This document shows, piece after piece, positions 47,631 to 58,787 of a stretch of 64,000 nt of DNA. Numbering within the stretch: position 1 is the stretch's first letter; each line of letters starts with the position of its first letter. The stretch is taken from assembly GCF_022965805.1 (NCBI RefSeq), contig NC_133116.1, positions 8,080,601 to 8,144,600 on the forward strand, written 5' to 3'. This DNA is from Primulina eburnea (lineage: Eukaryota; Streptophyta; Magnoliopsida; Lamiales; Gesneriaceae). The notes beneath the pieces were generated by a model. That model did not search any database. It was not told the DNA's origin and saw nothing but the letters and a program-made list of their open reading frames with translations. The position numbers and the translations under genes were made by a program.

Positions 47631-48650
47631 TCAGATATCAGAAAAAAAATATTCATGTTTAAACAAATCGTAGGGTGCCCAAAGATTATCTAATATACAG
47701 GGCCTCTTCGCATCGAGCCTTAACCATGGCTTCCCCTTGCCACTCCAGTGCAGCAGGCTCACTGGACCCGGATGCAGATCCCTGCATAAACCTTCAAGAT
47801 TATCACCCCCGAGCCCGTGTTGATTCCACCGATGCTCGACGCCTTCAACATTACCGGCAAAAACCAGCAAAAATGGCGGGAGAGACCCTAATTCGTAGAT
47901 TCTGTATCTTCTCTGTATTTTCATCCAATATTCTAGTTTCTTAGTTAACCCATGGTTTCTCCATCTCTTTAGATCGATTACCATTACTCCTGTGTTGAAA
48001 TAACAAGGGGCTCTTCTTCTGAAAGTGTCGGAGAATGATGGGTTCGACCAGAATTTGGAGTTGAAGTAGTGGCTGAAGTTTGCGAGGCAGTACTCTGGGG
48101 CTCCGAGGACGTGGGAGTTGAGGTTGATTTCCCAGAGTTTGGCAATGTCGTCGATGACTATGAGGTCGGAGTCGAGGTATATAATGCGGGTGACGGAGGA
48201 GGGGAGGAGGTCGGCGAGGTAGATGCGGGCGTAGTTGAGAGGCTCGTCCAGGGCGCGGCGGATGGATGAGGAGATGAGGTGGTTGACGGTGGTGGGATTG
48301 AAGGGGTAGAGGTGGAAGCGTAGGTAAGGGAAGGTGGAGATGATGGTCCTGAGGAGATTGTAGCGGTGGTCGGCTGTTGCGAGGAAGTGGAAGACGGTGT
48401 TTTCCGGGCAGTACGAGTGCTGGAGAACGGAGAGGACCGCGGCGATGGAGCCACGGAGGTAAGGGGTGGCGTAATCTAAAGTCATGGCTATATGTATTGT
48501 GGAGGAGTTTTCATGCAGCGGTGGGCATGATATTCCGTTGCGGAATGCAGGAGCTTCCCGGAATTGTTGATGACTGACGGCAGAGAGTGGAGGAATGAGA
48601 AGGAGAGGGAGGAGGACTGCGGTGGCTAGGTGACGGAGATCAGGTGGCAT
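47631..48650 (-). CDS. GATL: GATL-type GT8 glycosyltransferase (galacturonosyltransferase-like)
   Basis: A single-exon gene for 339 residues, the usual GATL size and structure. Residues about 8-25 form a hydrophobic signal or anchor. The GT8 fold follows: [20 protein letters not shown] (from about 52), the nucleotide-sugar/Mn motif D160-S-D162 in [41 protein letters not shown], and [11 protein letters not shown] near the end. GATLs act in the Golgi/secretory path and are linked to pectin and xylan in the plant cell wall; biochemical activity is known for few members. The protein lacks the long N-terminal stem of GAUT proteins, which supports GATL. Which of the ten or so GATL paralogues it matches cannot be told by eye. 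Codon use is G/C-rich and even, with no break. The start at 48650 gives a standard signal sequence. Confidence 0.95.
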   Translation of the reverse strand: MPPDLRHLATAVLLPLLLIPPLSAVSHQQFREAPAFRNGISCPPLHENSSTIHIAMTLDYATPYLRGSIAAVLSVLQHSYCPENTVFHFLATADHRYNLLRTIISTFPYLRFHLYPFNPTTVNHLISSSIRRALDEPLNYARIYLADLLPSSVTRIIYLDSDLIVIDDIAKLWEINLNSHVLGAPEYCLANFSHYFNSKFWSNPSFSDTFRRRAPCYFNTGVMVIDLKRWRNHGLTKKLEYWMKIQRRYRIYELGSLPPFLLVFAGNVEGVEHRWNQHGLGGDNLEGLCRDLHPGPVSLLHWSGKGKPWLRLDAKRPCILDNLWAPYDLFKHEYFFSDI

Positions 48651-49214
48651 GGCGATTTGGAATTGAGGAGGTGAAATATGGAGAGGACTGAGCCCTGAGG
48701 TAGTAAGTATTGGAATAAATAAATAAATTAAACTTTGTTTTGGCCAAATCTTTTAAATCTTATTTTAGTTTTGAATGCATAAATTGATTTAAAATTTAAT
48801 TGAAATTGAGATTTTAACTAAACTAGTGAAAATGAGTGATGGCCCACTTGCCTTATTAAACCTGTCCATAAGCTTGATTCCGACATGTCTATGTCCATTA
48901 TTGTCTTACCGTGTGTGTATATATATACACACATTGTATTCATAATTTTTTAATATTTCATCACGTCTAATGAGTGAGTAAAATCTAATCGATTCTCACA
49001 TAAATGTGCACGATAAGTGTACAACATATCAAAATTATATATATATATAATATATAGATATTCTATCTACCGAGTCTATTTTTGTATTAGTTGATGAAAT
49101 GACAATAATCTATTTATATATAATTTGATATGTTTTATCACATTTAATAATATTAAAATCATTTCATTTGTGAACACACAAATGAGCACAATAAATGAAG
49201 ATTAATATATCAAA
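48651..49214. other. GATL promoter side
   Basis: AT-rich, with the palindrome GTGTGTATATATATACACAC near 48911. No gene seen. Confidence 0.4.
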
Positions 49215-49391
49215 GAGTAGGTCTCTACGGTCTCACAAATTTTTATTTATAAAATAGGTCAATCTTACCGATATTCACAATAAAAATTAATACTCATAGC
49301 ATAAAAAATAATAATTTTTCATTGATTACTCAATTAAGAGATTTGTCTCACGAAATACGATACGTGAAACAATCTCACACAAATTTTTGCT
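49215..49391 (-). mobile_element. 182-bp foldback MITE family, copy 12
   Basis: Inverse orientation, diverged, with part of the left palindrome lost. Flanks (TATATCAAA and TATATTCAA) only partly match. Confidence 0.7.
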
Positions 49392-50249
49392 TATATTCAA
49401 AATTATATTTATACATACATAATTCAGTATATATGGGATACAAGTAAAAATAATTTGCATAGTTTTTTTTTTGGTGGTGGGGGGAAACCAACTGAATGTA
49501 TTGTATTTACATTGGAATATATGTTTGTTAAAAATAAAGAATACTATTTGGCATCTGGGTATTGAATGTGTGGTAGGACTGTGAAAGCCAGCCTGGAAAG
49601 ACGCGTTCTTTATGAGGGGCCAAAATCCAGTGTTTCCCACCAAATAAGATCTCAACCGTACATCACTGCTTCCGGTCAATAATGTAGCCGACGGTCTAGA
49701 TAATAGCTCACCCTTAATTGCCGCTACTATTTTCTGTTCACACTCGCCATTATCCACGTGCTGTGCACACTCGATTTTGGTTGGGCAGTGGCGCTTACAC
49801 GCGGAAAGATGGTTAGGAGGGGACTGACTGGTATTAAGAAGATATAATAGTGGATCGAGTCATTAGTTAGTCGCAATCTTCGATACACGGGAAATGTGAA
49901 TCGTAATTAATGCCCATAATTAAGGCCGCGACCTTTTTAGTGGTTTATTTCGTACTATTTACGTGGGTATTACTCTACTGATAAGATAAGATAGATGAGC
50001 AAGATTTCCATACATATATAGAATTCATTTTTTTTATTTGAGGGTACTGTCCACATAAATAAGATTTCATCTACCCTTTTTAATAACTACTGTACCGTCA
50101 CTAATTTTTATTTTGACAATTTGATAGGTTATATTAAAATTTAGAATTTTAAAAATATTTTATAATAATTTTTTTATGTCATGAGTAATACCATATTTAA
50201 TTTAAAAGTTTAAAATATTATGTTCGTTGAATCGAAAATTATTCTTTCA
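49392..50249. other. Spacer with a G-box, no supported gene
   Basis: About 49550-49800 is less AT-rich and contains CCACGTGCTGTGCAC (a CACGTG G-box, 49756-49761). A minus-strand open frame (49757 leftward) has no recognisable domain and runs into the MITE. Confidence 0.35.
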
Positions 50250-50258
50250 AATAATAAA

Positions 50259-50440
50259 GGCAAAAATTTGTGTGAGACGGTCTCACGGGTCGTATCTATT
50301 AGACGGATCTCTTATTTAAGTCATCCATGAAAAAGTATTATTTTTTAGGCTAAGAGTATTACTTTTTATTGTAAATATGGGTAGAGTTGATCTGTCTCAC
50401 AGATTAAGATCCGTGAGACGGTCTCACATGAGACCCACTC
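50259..50440 (+). mobile_element. 182-bp foldback MITE family, copy 13
   Basis: Full length with both ends intact. Perfect 9-bp TSD AATAATAAA at 50250-50258 and 50441-50449. Confidence 0.88.
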
Positions 50441-50493
50441 AATAATAAATCACTAATTTATTGATGAATTACTACTTCATACGCCCAATTATA

Positions 50494-51056
50494 TAGGGGT
50501 GAGCATTCGGTTAATTCGGTTACCGATCGAACCGAATTAGCCATAACCGAACCGAAATATTTATCCATAACCGAACCGACCGAATTAATTTGCATAACGG
50601 ATGAAAACCGAACCGAATTAAAATCGGTTCATTCGGTCGGTGACCGAATTAACCGATTAGTTTAAAAAAATTGTGATTTAATTTAATTATTATATATGTA
50701 ATTTTATTTTAACACAATAGTTTACACAAATGCATAAAAACATAAAATCACACACATCACAAATATATAATTTTATTTGAACACAATTAATACATATTAT
50801 ATCGATTTTAAAATTAAAAATTAAAATATTTATAAAAATCGATAAATAAAATTTTTATTAAATAATAATATTTATTATATCGGTTAATTCGGTTAACCGA
50901 TTTACAAATTTTGAAAACCGTAACCGAACCGAATTAACTGATATAACCGAATTTTTTTAATTTGAAAACCGAATTTTCGAAATAACCAAACCGAATTTCC
51001 GAATTGGCTCGGTTCGATCGGTTAATTCAGTTTAACCTAAATCTTGCTCACCCCTA
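50494..51056. mobile_element. 563-bp hAT MITE with GGTTAATTCGGTT subterminal repeats
   Basis: Perfect 12-bp terminal inverted repeats TAGGGGTGAGCA / TGCTCACCCCTA and an exact 8-bp TSD CAATTATA (50486-50493, 51057-51064). Both ends carry many copies of AACCGAATT / TTCGGTTAA, typical hAT subterminal transposase-binding repeats. The middle is AT-rich and non-coding. Confidence 0.93.
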
Positions 51057-51064
51057 CAATTATA

Positions 51065-51699
51065 CATGTCACATTTTTTTGTTTGTTTCAGATATATTGG
51101 CATGTACCATGTTTAGTAATTTTACTAGTTAAGCCTTGAAAAATATACAACTATTTTTTTGGATGAATTAAATGAGGATGAAAAAAGAAGTGTACGTAAA
51201 ATTGTTTTTCCAACTATTTTTCATAACTCGTGTGATTTAAAAAAAAAAACCATGTATATATAATTGAGATGGAAATATTACATAAAATTTCATAGTCTAA
51301 ACATTATTAATTTATAGAAATTTTACTTTATAGAATACACATTCGAAACTATCAAATTTATTAAGCAAAATCCAAAAGCCAAACCAACTCGTACAATTTG
51401 GATTGTTACATGTAAGTCAATCACAAGTGTATGACATTTTATTAAAAAATTATATTTAATAATTATAGTATATCTTAAATTTATTTTTATGGTATATAGT
51501 AACAAGGCTGATGAATGTTAAGAATATGTGATAAATCATAGTGGGTGTTTGAGCAAACGTGTAAAATATATAGTAAGAACAAGTGATTTTCTTATAGAAT
51601 TTGAAGGCAAAATTCCTCTATATCTCTCATCTTTCGCAAATGAAAGAATTTCAATAGAACACTTTGAATTATCCACTTATCTTATATCATCTCACTTCA
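51065..51699. other. AT-rich spacer
   Basis: No gene or complete element recognised. Confidence 0.4.
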
Positions 51700-52075
51700 A
51701 CAAAACTGTTTTTTGTTGTGTATGTCTATTTATGATTTTGATAATCTATGTTATCAAATTGAAATGTTAGTCACATATCTTCGATTTTTGACAAATCTAG
51801 TTATTTTCTATCGAATGTGCTGATATTTATGTCTATTTATAATTTTGATCATCTATGTTATTAAATTGAAGTTTTAGTCACATATCTTCTGATTTTTAAA
51901 AAATCTAGTTATTTTCATTAAAAATGTTGATGTGATATTATATACGTCAATGTCATGTCGAAAAAGACCAACATTGATAGAAAAAAATACAGCATACTAA
52001 AATTGAATTTGGATAATATAGATGATAAAAAATTGTGAAAGGACAATATAAAAAACAAAAAAATTCCCTAATTAT
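51700..52075. repeat. Foldback MITE-like element with a tandem internal duplication
   Basis: The left part (TTTTTTGTTGTGTATGTCTA) is inverted-complementary to the right part (TTTTTTTGTTTTTTATATTG on the minus strand), as in the 20588-20896 element. The left arm contains a tandem copy of about 108 bp (51722-51829 and 51830-51935; GTCTATTTATAATTTTGATC, AATCTAGTTATTTTC). Borders are not certain. Confidence 0.5.
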
Positions 52076-52549
52076 TATAATAAAACGATGTAGACTTGTT
52101 GGATCCAATAATCCCTTGTTATATAGGGTGGCGAGATCTGTAAAAGCATAAAATTATTCTGATGGGTTATATGACTCAATTTAATTTTTACTTAATTATT
52201 TATTTATGGACTACAAAATCCTCCACAAATTTGTTAGTTCAACTCCTTTCATGGTAAATACAAATTTTCATTTTGCATTTCATGAACTTTTGCTTTGTTA
52301 GAGAACTTCATCGAATGATAACTGACTTAAATATCAGAGAGTTTTGTCGAATAATTCCAAAAAAAATTCGTACCGTAGAAAACGATCCACAAAACTTGTT
52401 TACTAACTCTCAAGATTGGTTGATCACTTCAATTAATTAGCTGAATACTGACTACCAAGATTGATTGATCTCTTCAATTAATTAGATGATCACCCGAATC
52501 CCTAATTTCAAATTATTTTATTTTTTATACACGAGGTTTTATTTTGAAA

Positions 52550-52730
52550 GGGGAAGTTGGTGAAAAATCTCCAATCAAAACATTTCTTTGGGTTCACTCT
52601 CTACCCACAAAATTGTGGTATTATGTCATACAAAATGTGGTACACTTCATGTGGAAATGTGATACTAAAAAAGTTCCCAAGGACTGAACACAAAAAAAAT
52701 CGACGGCTGGAGATTGAAGGCCAATTTTCC
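52550..52730 (+). mobile_element. 181-bp Mutator-like MITE, copy B
   Basis: Same element as 40640-40820 inverted. Ends GGGGAAGTTGGTGAAAAATC and (complement) GGAAAATTGGCCTTCAATCT. Exact 9-bp TSD ATTTTGAAA at 52541-52549 and 52731-52739. Confidence 0.87.
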
Positions 52731-52739
52731 ATTTTGAAA

Positions 52740-53419
52740 CTGATCATTACATCAGATATTATTTCTATATTTTATAGACATCTTAATTATAATATAAGAT
52801 CAAATTATCATTAATTTTTAAAATATTGCAATTGGTAACTCCGAGCGATTTTAGTTTTAAGTGCTTTTCACAAAAACAGTTGGCTTCCCGTATTTCCCCC
52901 CTATAACCGACAGTAGGTGGGAAATTTATTTTGATATTTATTTAATCATATTAGTCAATTATTATAGATACAAATATGTGAGATCAACTCACATAAAATC
53001 TACTAAAATATTAATGATTTTTTAAAAACATTATAATTTCATCGTTTTTTAATGCTAGAACAAATTTAACAAAATCGGACGATTTTGTAATTTTGGATCT
53101 AATAACATTAATAAAAAATATTATAATCGCATCCGGGGAAAAAAAAACTTATATATTATGAACAAATAATATTAGGCTGCATTTGGATAATTTTTTTCCC
53201 TAATTTGCCAACTGATTAAGTGACATTTCCCATCATCGAGTGGCAAAATGTAGTAAGGAACCACACATAGATATATGTATATGAAGAGATGTTTTGTATG
53301 AATATTAAGATCTGGTTTGGTAGCCAAGGATGACTAGTCTTAATGACTTCAAGAGATCAGGAAATTTTTAACCAAATCGAATATCGTTCAAAAATGCAAT
53401 CGAGCTTGGTCCATAAAAA
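52740..53419. other. AT-rich spacer
   Basis: No gene or complete element recognised. Confidence 0.4.
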
Positions 53420-54276
53420 TGTTGGATTAAATATATGGACTTTTAGGCTTATGAGCTTTCCATGTGAGTGAAAGGAAATTTGAAAAAGTAGGTTTGTCCC
53501 AAATTGGAAAAAATCAAGTGGTATAGATAGGTTTATATTGTGTTATACTTTATAGAGGTGTAACAATTATTGGTCAAGAGGCTCTCTCTCGCGTACACAG
53601 GCGCAGAGGGGTGCAAATCATGGGCCCGATTTGCAGTGAAAAAAGTTTGACTTGTGTGTAAGCGTACGAGCGCGACCTGAGTGCGTCGAATGTCGGACTA
53701 ATCAAGGCAAAAATCGCCTAGCAGTCTATGTCGTCTTTTGTTAATTTTTTCTAGTTGAGACCTTTCGCATGATATGACTGTTGATGCTTCATCTACCATC
53801 TTTAAGACAACATTTGGCTTTTTATATGGATGGTATTGACATGTATAAATAGGGGATGAACCTAGCCTAGAAAGATAGACCGAAAAATCCACTTTCTCCT
53901 ACTGCTACAGTTCTTCTGCTTCCTCTGCTACAGTACTTCTGTTCTGCTACAGTACTGTTGTTCGTTCTGGTACAGTACTTCTGCTTGTTCTGCTTCTGCC
54001 CCGTTCACTGATAAAGTTCAGGTACTGATTTTGTTCGCTAGCATAGTGCTTTGTGATGCAACTCTGCTGGTTTGCCCGTTGTATCATGGGAAACACACGT
54101 CCGCTGAATCCTCGGAGCACATATGGGAGGGGGCAAATATGTTTTAAAGAAACTGTACAAGCTACATGCCTCGGTTTGATTTAATTAAGCATTGTACTAA
54201 TGTTTTGATTCACTATACTGATTTGCTGGTTTTACACATAACTATCTTTCATGTTTTTCATATATTTTGGACAACA
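53420..54276 (+). mobile_element. Probable solo LTR (copia-like)
   Basis: Starts TGTTGGATTAAATATATGG and ends GGACAACA, so the ends TGTTG/CAACA are inverted. A TATA box (TGTATAAATAGGGG) lies at about 53842-53856, followed by a transcript-like CT-rich stretch with repeated TGCTACAGTACTTCTG motifs (about 53900-54000). No coding sequence or second LTR is near. The 5-bp flanks AAAAA and ATAAA match at 4 of 5, so the borders are not proven. Confidence 0.5.
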
Positions 54277-56429
54277 ATAAAGCAGTTTCTAGACGTCGTC
54301 CGTTGGCTATCAAAAATTATAGCGTCATGAGTTTATAATAATTTTCACCAAAAATTGTAAATTGAAGTGATTAATATATTTGAGAGACCCGTGTAACATA
54401 TTTTCAAATTTACATTTTTTTATTGGGCATAGTTAATACCAGATTAGTGTTTGAGAACTGAATTAGTGAAAGAGATGTCTACCGAAAAAGTTAAACATAA
54501 ATTACGTGAGATGAAATGTTAGTCGTTCGGGTCGACCTGATCAATATCTGAAGCGAAAAATAACAGTGTTAGCATAAGAAGTAATAATATATTTTCATGA
54601 ATCATGTCGAGTAGGAGACCCGTGAGATAGTTTCATATGAGTCTTGTGAAACTATAAATAATGATGATAAAGCAACTCAAAATTTTATACTATGCAATAA
54701 TATAAGCGTCATGTTTCTATCGATCACCTAAAAGAGACAATTATTTCACTTCGACACATTCTATAACTTGGCATGTCTCATTTTCTTATAATAAAATAGA
54801 CTAAGAGCTGATTGAACAATGTAAAATGTGATTAGTCCCCAGGGTTGATCTCTCAAATAAGGGGTAATATTTAGATCCGATCCCAATTAAATTTACTCCA
54901 TTGTAGCTAATAATGGACTAACTGATAAGTCTAAAAATTTTCCTCCTAGAAGAGTTATATTTATTGGTTTGCTATACCAGCCCTCACTTGCTGTGTCTTT
55001 GGATGAGTTCCATGCTACAAACATCCTCCTACTATATTTTTTATAAGTTCAATCATGTGCCCTGGCATTGTTGAGACTGGAAGTATTAATGAACTATCAT
55101 TGCTTCACTTGGCTACTTTACTTATACCCCAACAATAAAACTTTAGAGGAGAAAGAAAGAATTATTTGTCATGGCATCATTTTTTTTTGCTCATTGCAAA
55201 AATAACAAATATTTCCTTAAATATAAATATGTCTCATTTATTTAGGTTTACATGTATTTCACACAAATTAAGAAAGTCATAAGAAATATAAATTTTAGAA
55301 AGAAATTTCCTATTTGACCCTTATTTAATGAATTTTTTACTTGGATTAAAAAATTGTTGGAAATCAAATTAATTATGATTTTAACATCGGAGATTGATTT
55401 GGAGGAGGACTGAGTAAATAATATAAGAAAATTTTCAAAATATTTCGATTGTACAAATAGTGAGGGATTACACTGCAATTTTCATATAAAACTATTTTGG
55501 TGAATTTGTCCATAATGGAGGGGCAAAATAGATATACATATTTTGGTGTCCTCATGGTTTCTATGATTCTATCATGTCCTCATCTTTAATAAAATAGAGT
55601 AGATATATTATTTTTATTCCAAGAACCAAACCTTAGTTTACATGTTAAGTGGCAGCATTTAAAAAATGACATATTTAATATTAACAATCTTAAAAAAAAT
55701 CTATTTATTATATTATTAACTAAAAAATTAATCACAATAAAATTTTTAAAAACAAAGATAGCAGGTTGATTACGCAAATGGCATTTAAATTTTTTTTAAA
55801 AAAATGGTAATGTGTACCATAAATTTTTGGACAGTTATACAAGTTATTGGATCCTAGAGACCCATTTAAAAAAAAAAATGTTCGTATGCTTATCTTTAAT
55901 TCCTCAAATCAAAATTAAACATGGATTTAGATTTTATTTTTTAACATAAATATCATCATGTACTCAATCTTCTTGACAATATCACAGCTTGCTCAAAAAA
56001 GTATTTCTATACTAATCAAACACTTGTTGGTTTTGGACCTATTGCTCCGATTTTCTAAAGCAGGATCTCAAGTTTGAATCTTGGAGCTCTAAACATATTA
56101 TTAATTTCATCGTGACACCGTTTTCCGTGAAAAATGATACATTAATTATTTTTCATTTCATCCCACGTTTGACTCAAGTTTTATAAAAGATCAAAGTTAT
56201 AAATTATTATATTAGCCATATAGATTGATTTATTGTCCCTTTATTATCTCATTCCACGAGTAAAAGTGTAAAACGATGCCTAATAATAGTGTTCACCGTT
56301 CAGTTTTCAAGCAGGAAACATGAGAATTGTTCCATATACTAATTCGTGTAACACTTCTTAATCTTGTAATGTAGTTGGAGTTCTAAACATTACACACTCT
56401 CTCTTTATTTATATTTATATATATATATT
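54277..56429. other. AT-rich spacer
   Basis: About 54509-54650 is a strongly diverged member of the 182-bp MITE family (TTACGTGAGATGAAATG, GTTAGCATAAGAAGTAATAA, AGTAGGAGACCCGTGAGATA). Nothing else is recognised. Confidence 0.4.
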
Positions 56430-57440
56430 TATTAGAGTATCAAGATTTAGATATTTTTTAAGGTTTTTTTGGAGCATTAGGACAGGAGCTAAGCTTGGGA
56501 GAGATCGTGTCTGCTGGGGTTTGTAGAAAATGATATACGCGGTTGTCCGACTCATCTCCACGTCCAGTATCACTAAATGGCTCAAGTGTATGAAAAGTTG
56601 GGTATCGAGTACTATCGAGTATGAAGCTAGACCAGAGTAAATGAAAAGAAAATGACACAAGTTTGTTTCTAGATGTTCGAAGACTTCGACAATCATACAT
56701 CACCCATTCTTCCTTGCAGAAGGATTTAACTAAAAGACTTTGACAGTTACAACATCTAAAAATTGCTCACTTCAGTCTTGTCACACTGTCTAACTGAAAC
56801 TCTTAAAATTTCTCACTTCTTATTCTCAATTACAAAGATTTCTAAAAAGAAATTCTAAGCAAAAATTTATCCTTAATGATCAGATTACAAAATATCATTG
56901 TGTGCTTGTTATGATCAATTGGACTCTTGAAAAATACTTTGAACTCGAAGAACTATTTTTAGACGGATAGAGTTATTGAAGAGAGAAAAATGAGGGTCTT
57001 AAGCATGTATGACTAATCTATTAATAAGCATCACTTACAACCGTCGTCATTTTGAATATGAAAATTCACTACAAATAGAAACATCGTTGTGCCATGTCAT
57101 CGTCTTTTCTGACATATAGTACACTTCGGTAGTGTGCATAGAATCTAACATTCAACAGACTGAAAAAACTGTTATGCAATATCTATCCAATCATCAGCTT
57201 GGCTCTGATCTTCAGGAATGATCTTCACATGTTCAGTGAATGTCTATTGTTTAGACTAACAGATCTAACGAGATAAATTGTTCTATTAAATCATCTAACA
57301 GATCAACAATTTTGCTTGGGAAACATATCTACACATGAATAATTAATATCCTTTTTGAATTCAGTTTTTTAATCATCTATTAAATCAACAACTTTATGAA
57401 ATCACACAAAATAAAGATACATGTTCTATCAAATTAGTAG
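56430..57440 (-). repeat. Probable copia-like LTR or internal relic
   Basis: Mixed-composition DNA with TTCTTCCTTGCAGAAGGATT at 56706 and gene-like but undomained frames on the minus strand (56696-56415). Style is similar to the LTR-like relic at 31640-31925. No borders or domains can be shown. Confidence 0.25.
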
Positions 57441-58787
57441 ATTGGTAACAACAAGAAATTATTGAATCGATTTTTTTTTTACGTATACCCTGTGAAGTTT
57501 ATGCAGCATAATGATGGAGTTGGGAGCTGTGACATATTAACAATCGATTATGTGAAAGACACCTCCCTTAAATCCATCCGCCCCACCTTCGGATTTGGAC
57601 TTGCATTTCTCACTAGATAGCATTTACTTTTGCAGTTACCACTCAATATTTTATTTTATATGTTTTTTAAAGTCATATGGTATAATTGTTCGTCGAATTA
57701 TCCAAAATATATGACTTCTTTCTATATGAATTTCTTTGTGAGATTTACATCATTCTTAAAACGTTGTCATACCCTGACGAAGAAGATGTGCAACAACCAC
57801 GTAAAAAAACTGTCGGGAAGGTTTAGTGATATTCGAAAATCTTCTCGAAAGTGCATAAGCAAATTGTTCTAGAGTACCTAAAAAATAAGTGATTTGACGA
57901 TAAATTTGAATGTTCCGGAATTCCGAAAATAAAGTTGTTGAATATATTGGAGACTTAATATTAAGAGTATGTCTATTGTGAGCCCTACCGATATTCAGAA
58001 TAAAAAGTAATACTTCATCCATGGAAGATTTGTGTGTGCATCCAAAGATTCAATTCTGGTAGGATTAATTGGCGAGAGATACTCATAAATTCCCCTTTTT
58101 TTTTTTTTAAATTCATAAATTCTGGAATTTAGTTTAGAGATATACACTTGGTGCTAGCTAGTATGATTTATGCAGTTGATTCCGGGACAAAAACCGTAGT
58201 AGATAAATACAATTATACGGAATTTAATGATCGACGCCATAATAGAGTGAATTTTATGGTACGTTTCATATTTAAATTGAAATCCCAACCACCCTAATTA
58301 ATATGAACTCTCTGCAAGTGGCCTCTTTCTATATCAAACTGAGAGTAACATTCACTTTATGCATAAATGTTTTTAGTGTTATACGAATATCTTGTAAAAA
58401 AAAAATTTCTTGTAAAGGACATATGAATAAATAGAGATCCGAAGAAGAAGATAACAAAGACCGACCCTCAAAATATTTTTTTACAATGTTTCAGTCAAAA
58501 CATACTTCTTATGAAAATGAGATCATATGACACCGAAAAAAATTAATTCACCTCGCCTCAAACTTTACAAACTGGCCGCTACCATGGAAGCCACGGATTT
58601 GGAATCTTAAATCCATCGACAGTGGAGCAGAATCCCATTTTTAATTTACATAATTTCCCAATCATTTTCTGTCTTATTCATTGTGTTCACATTTTCTACT
58701 GTAACTCACAAAACGCTCTCTTGTTTTCTTCATTCAGGTGATGTCCAGACAAGAAAAGTTAAACGAACAGCTCCACGGAGACCTACA
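57441..58787. other. Spacer and RLP4 promoter side
   Basis: 57961-58022 is a short fragment of the 182-bp MITE family (ATTAAGAGTATGTCTATTGT, ATAAAAAGTAATACTTCATC). The last several hundred bases are the probable RLP4 promoter and leader. Confidence 0.4.

Noticed and set aside
48069..48577. Open frames on both strands inside the GATL gene
   Set aside because: Shadows caused by its G/C-rich codon use; only the 339-residue frame has GT8 motifs.
49326..49757. 143-codon minus-strand frame near a G-box
   Set aside because: Its C-terminal part is MITE sequence and the rest matches no family I know; low coding character.
4439..50440. Repeated GTGAGAC units seen as a possible CRISPR-like array
   Set aside because: Copies are dispersed, in both orientations, 182 bp long, with their own TSDs; they are transposons in a plant genome.
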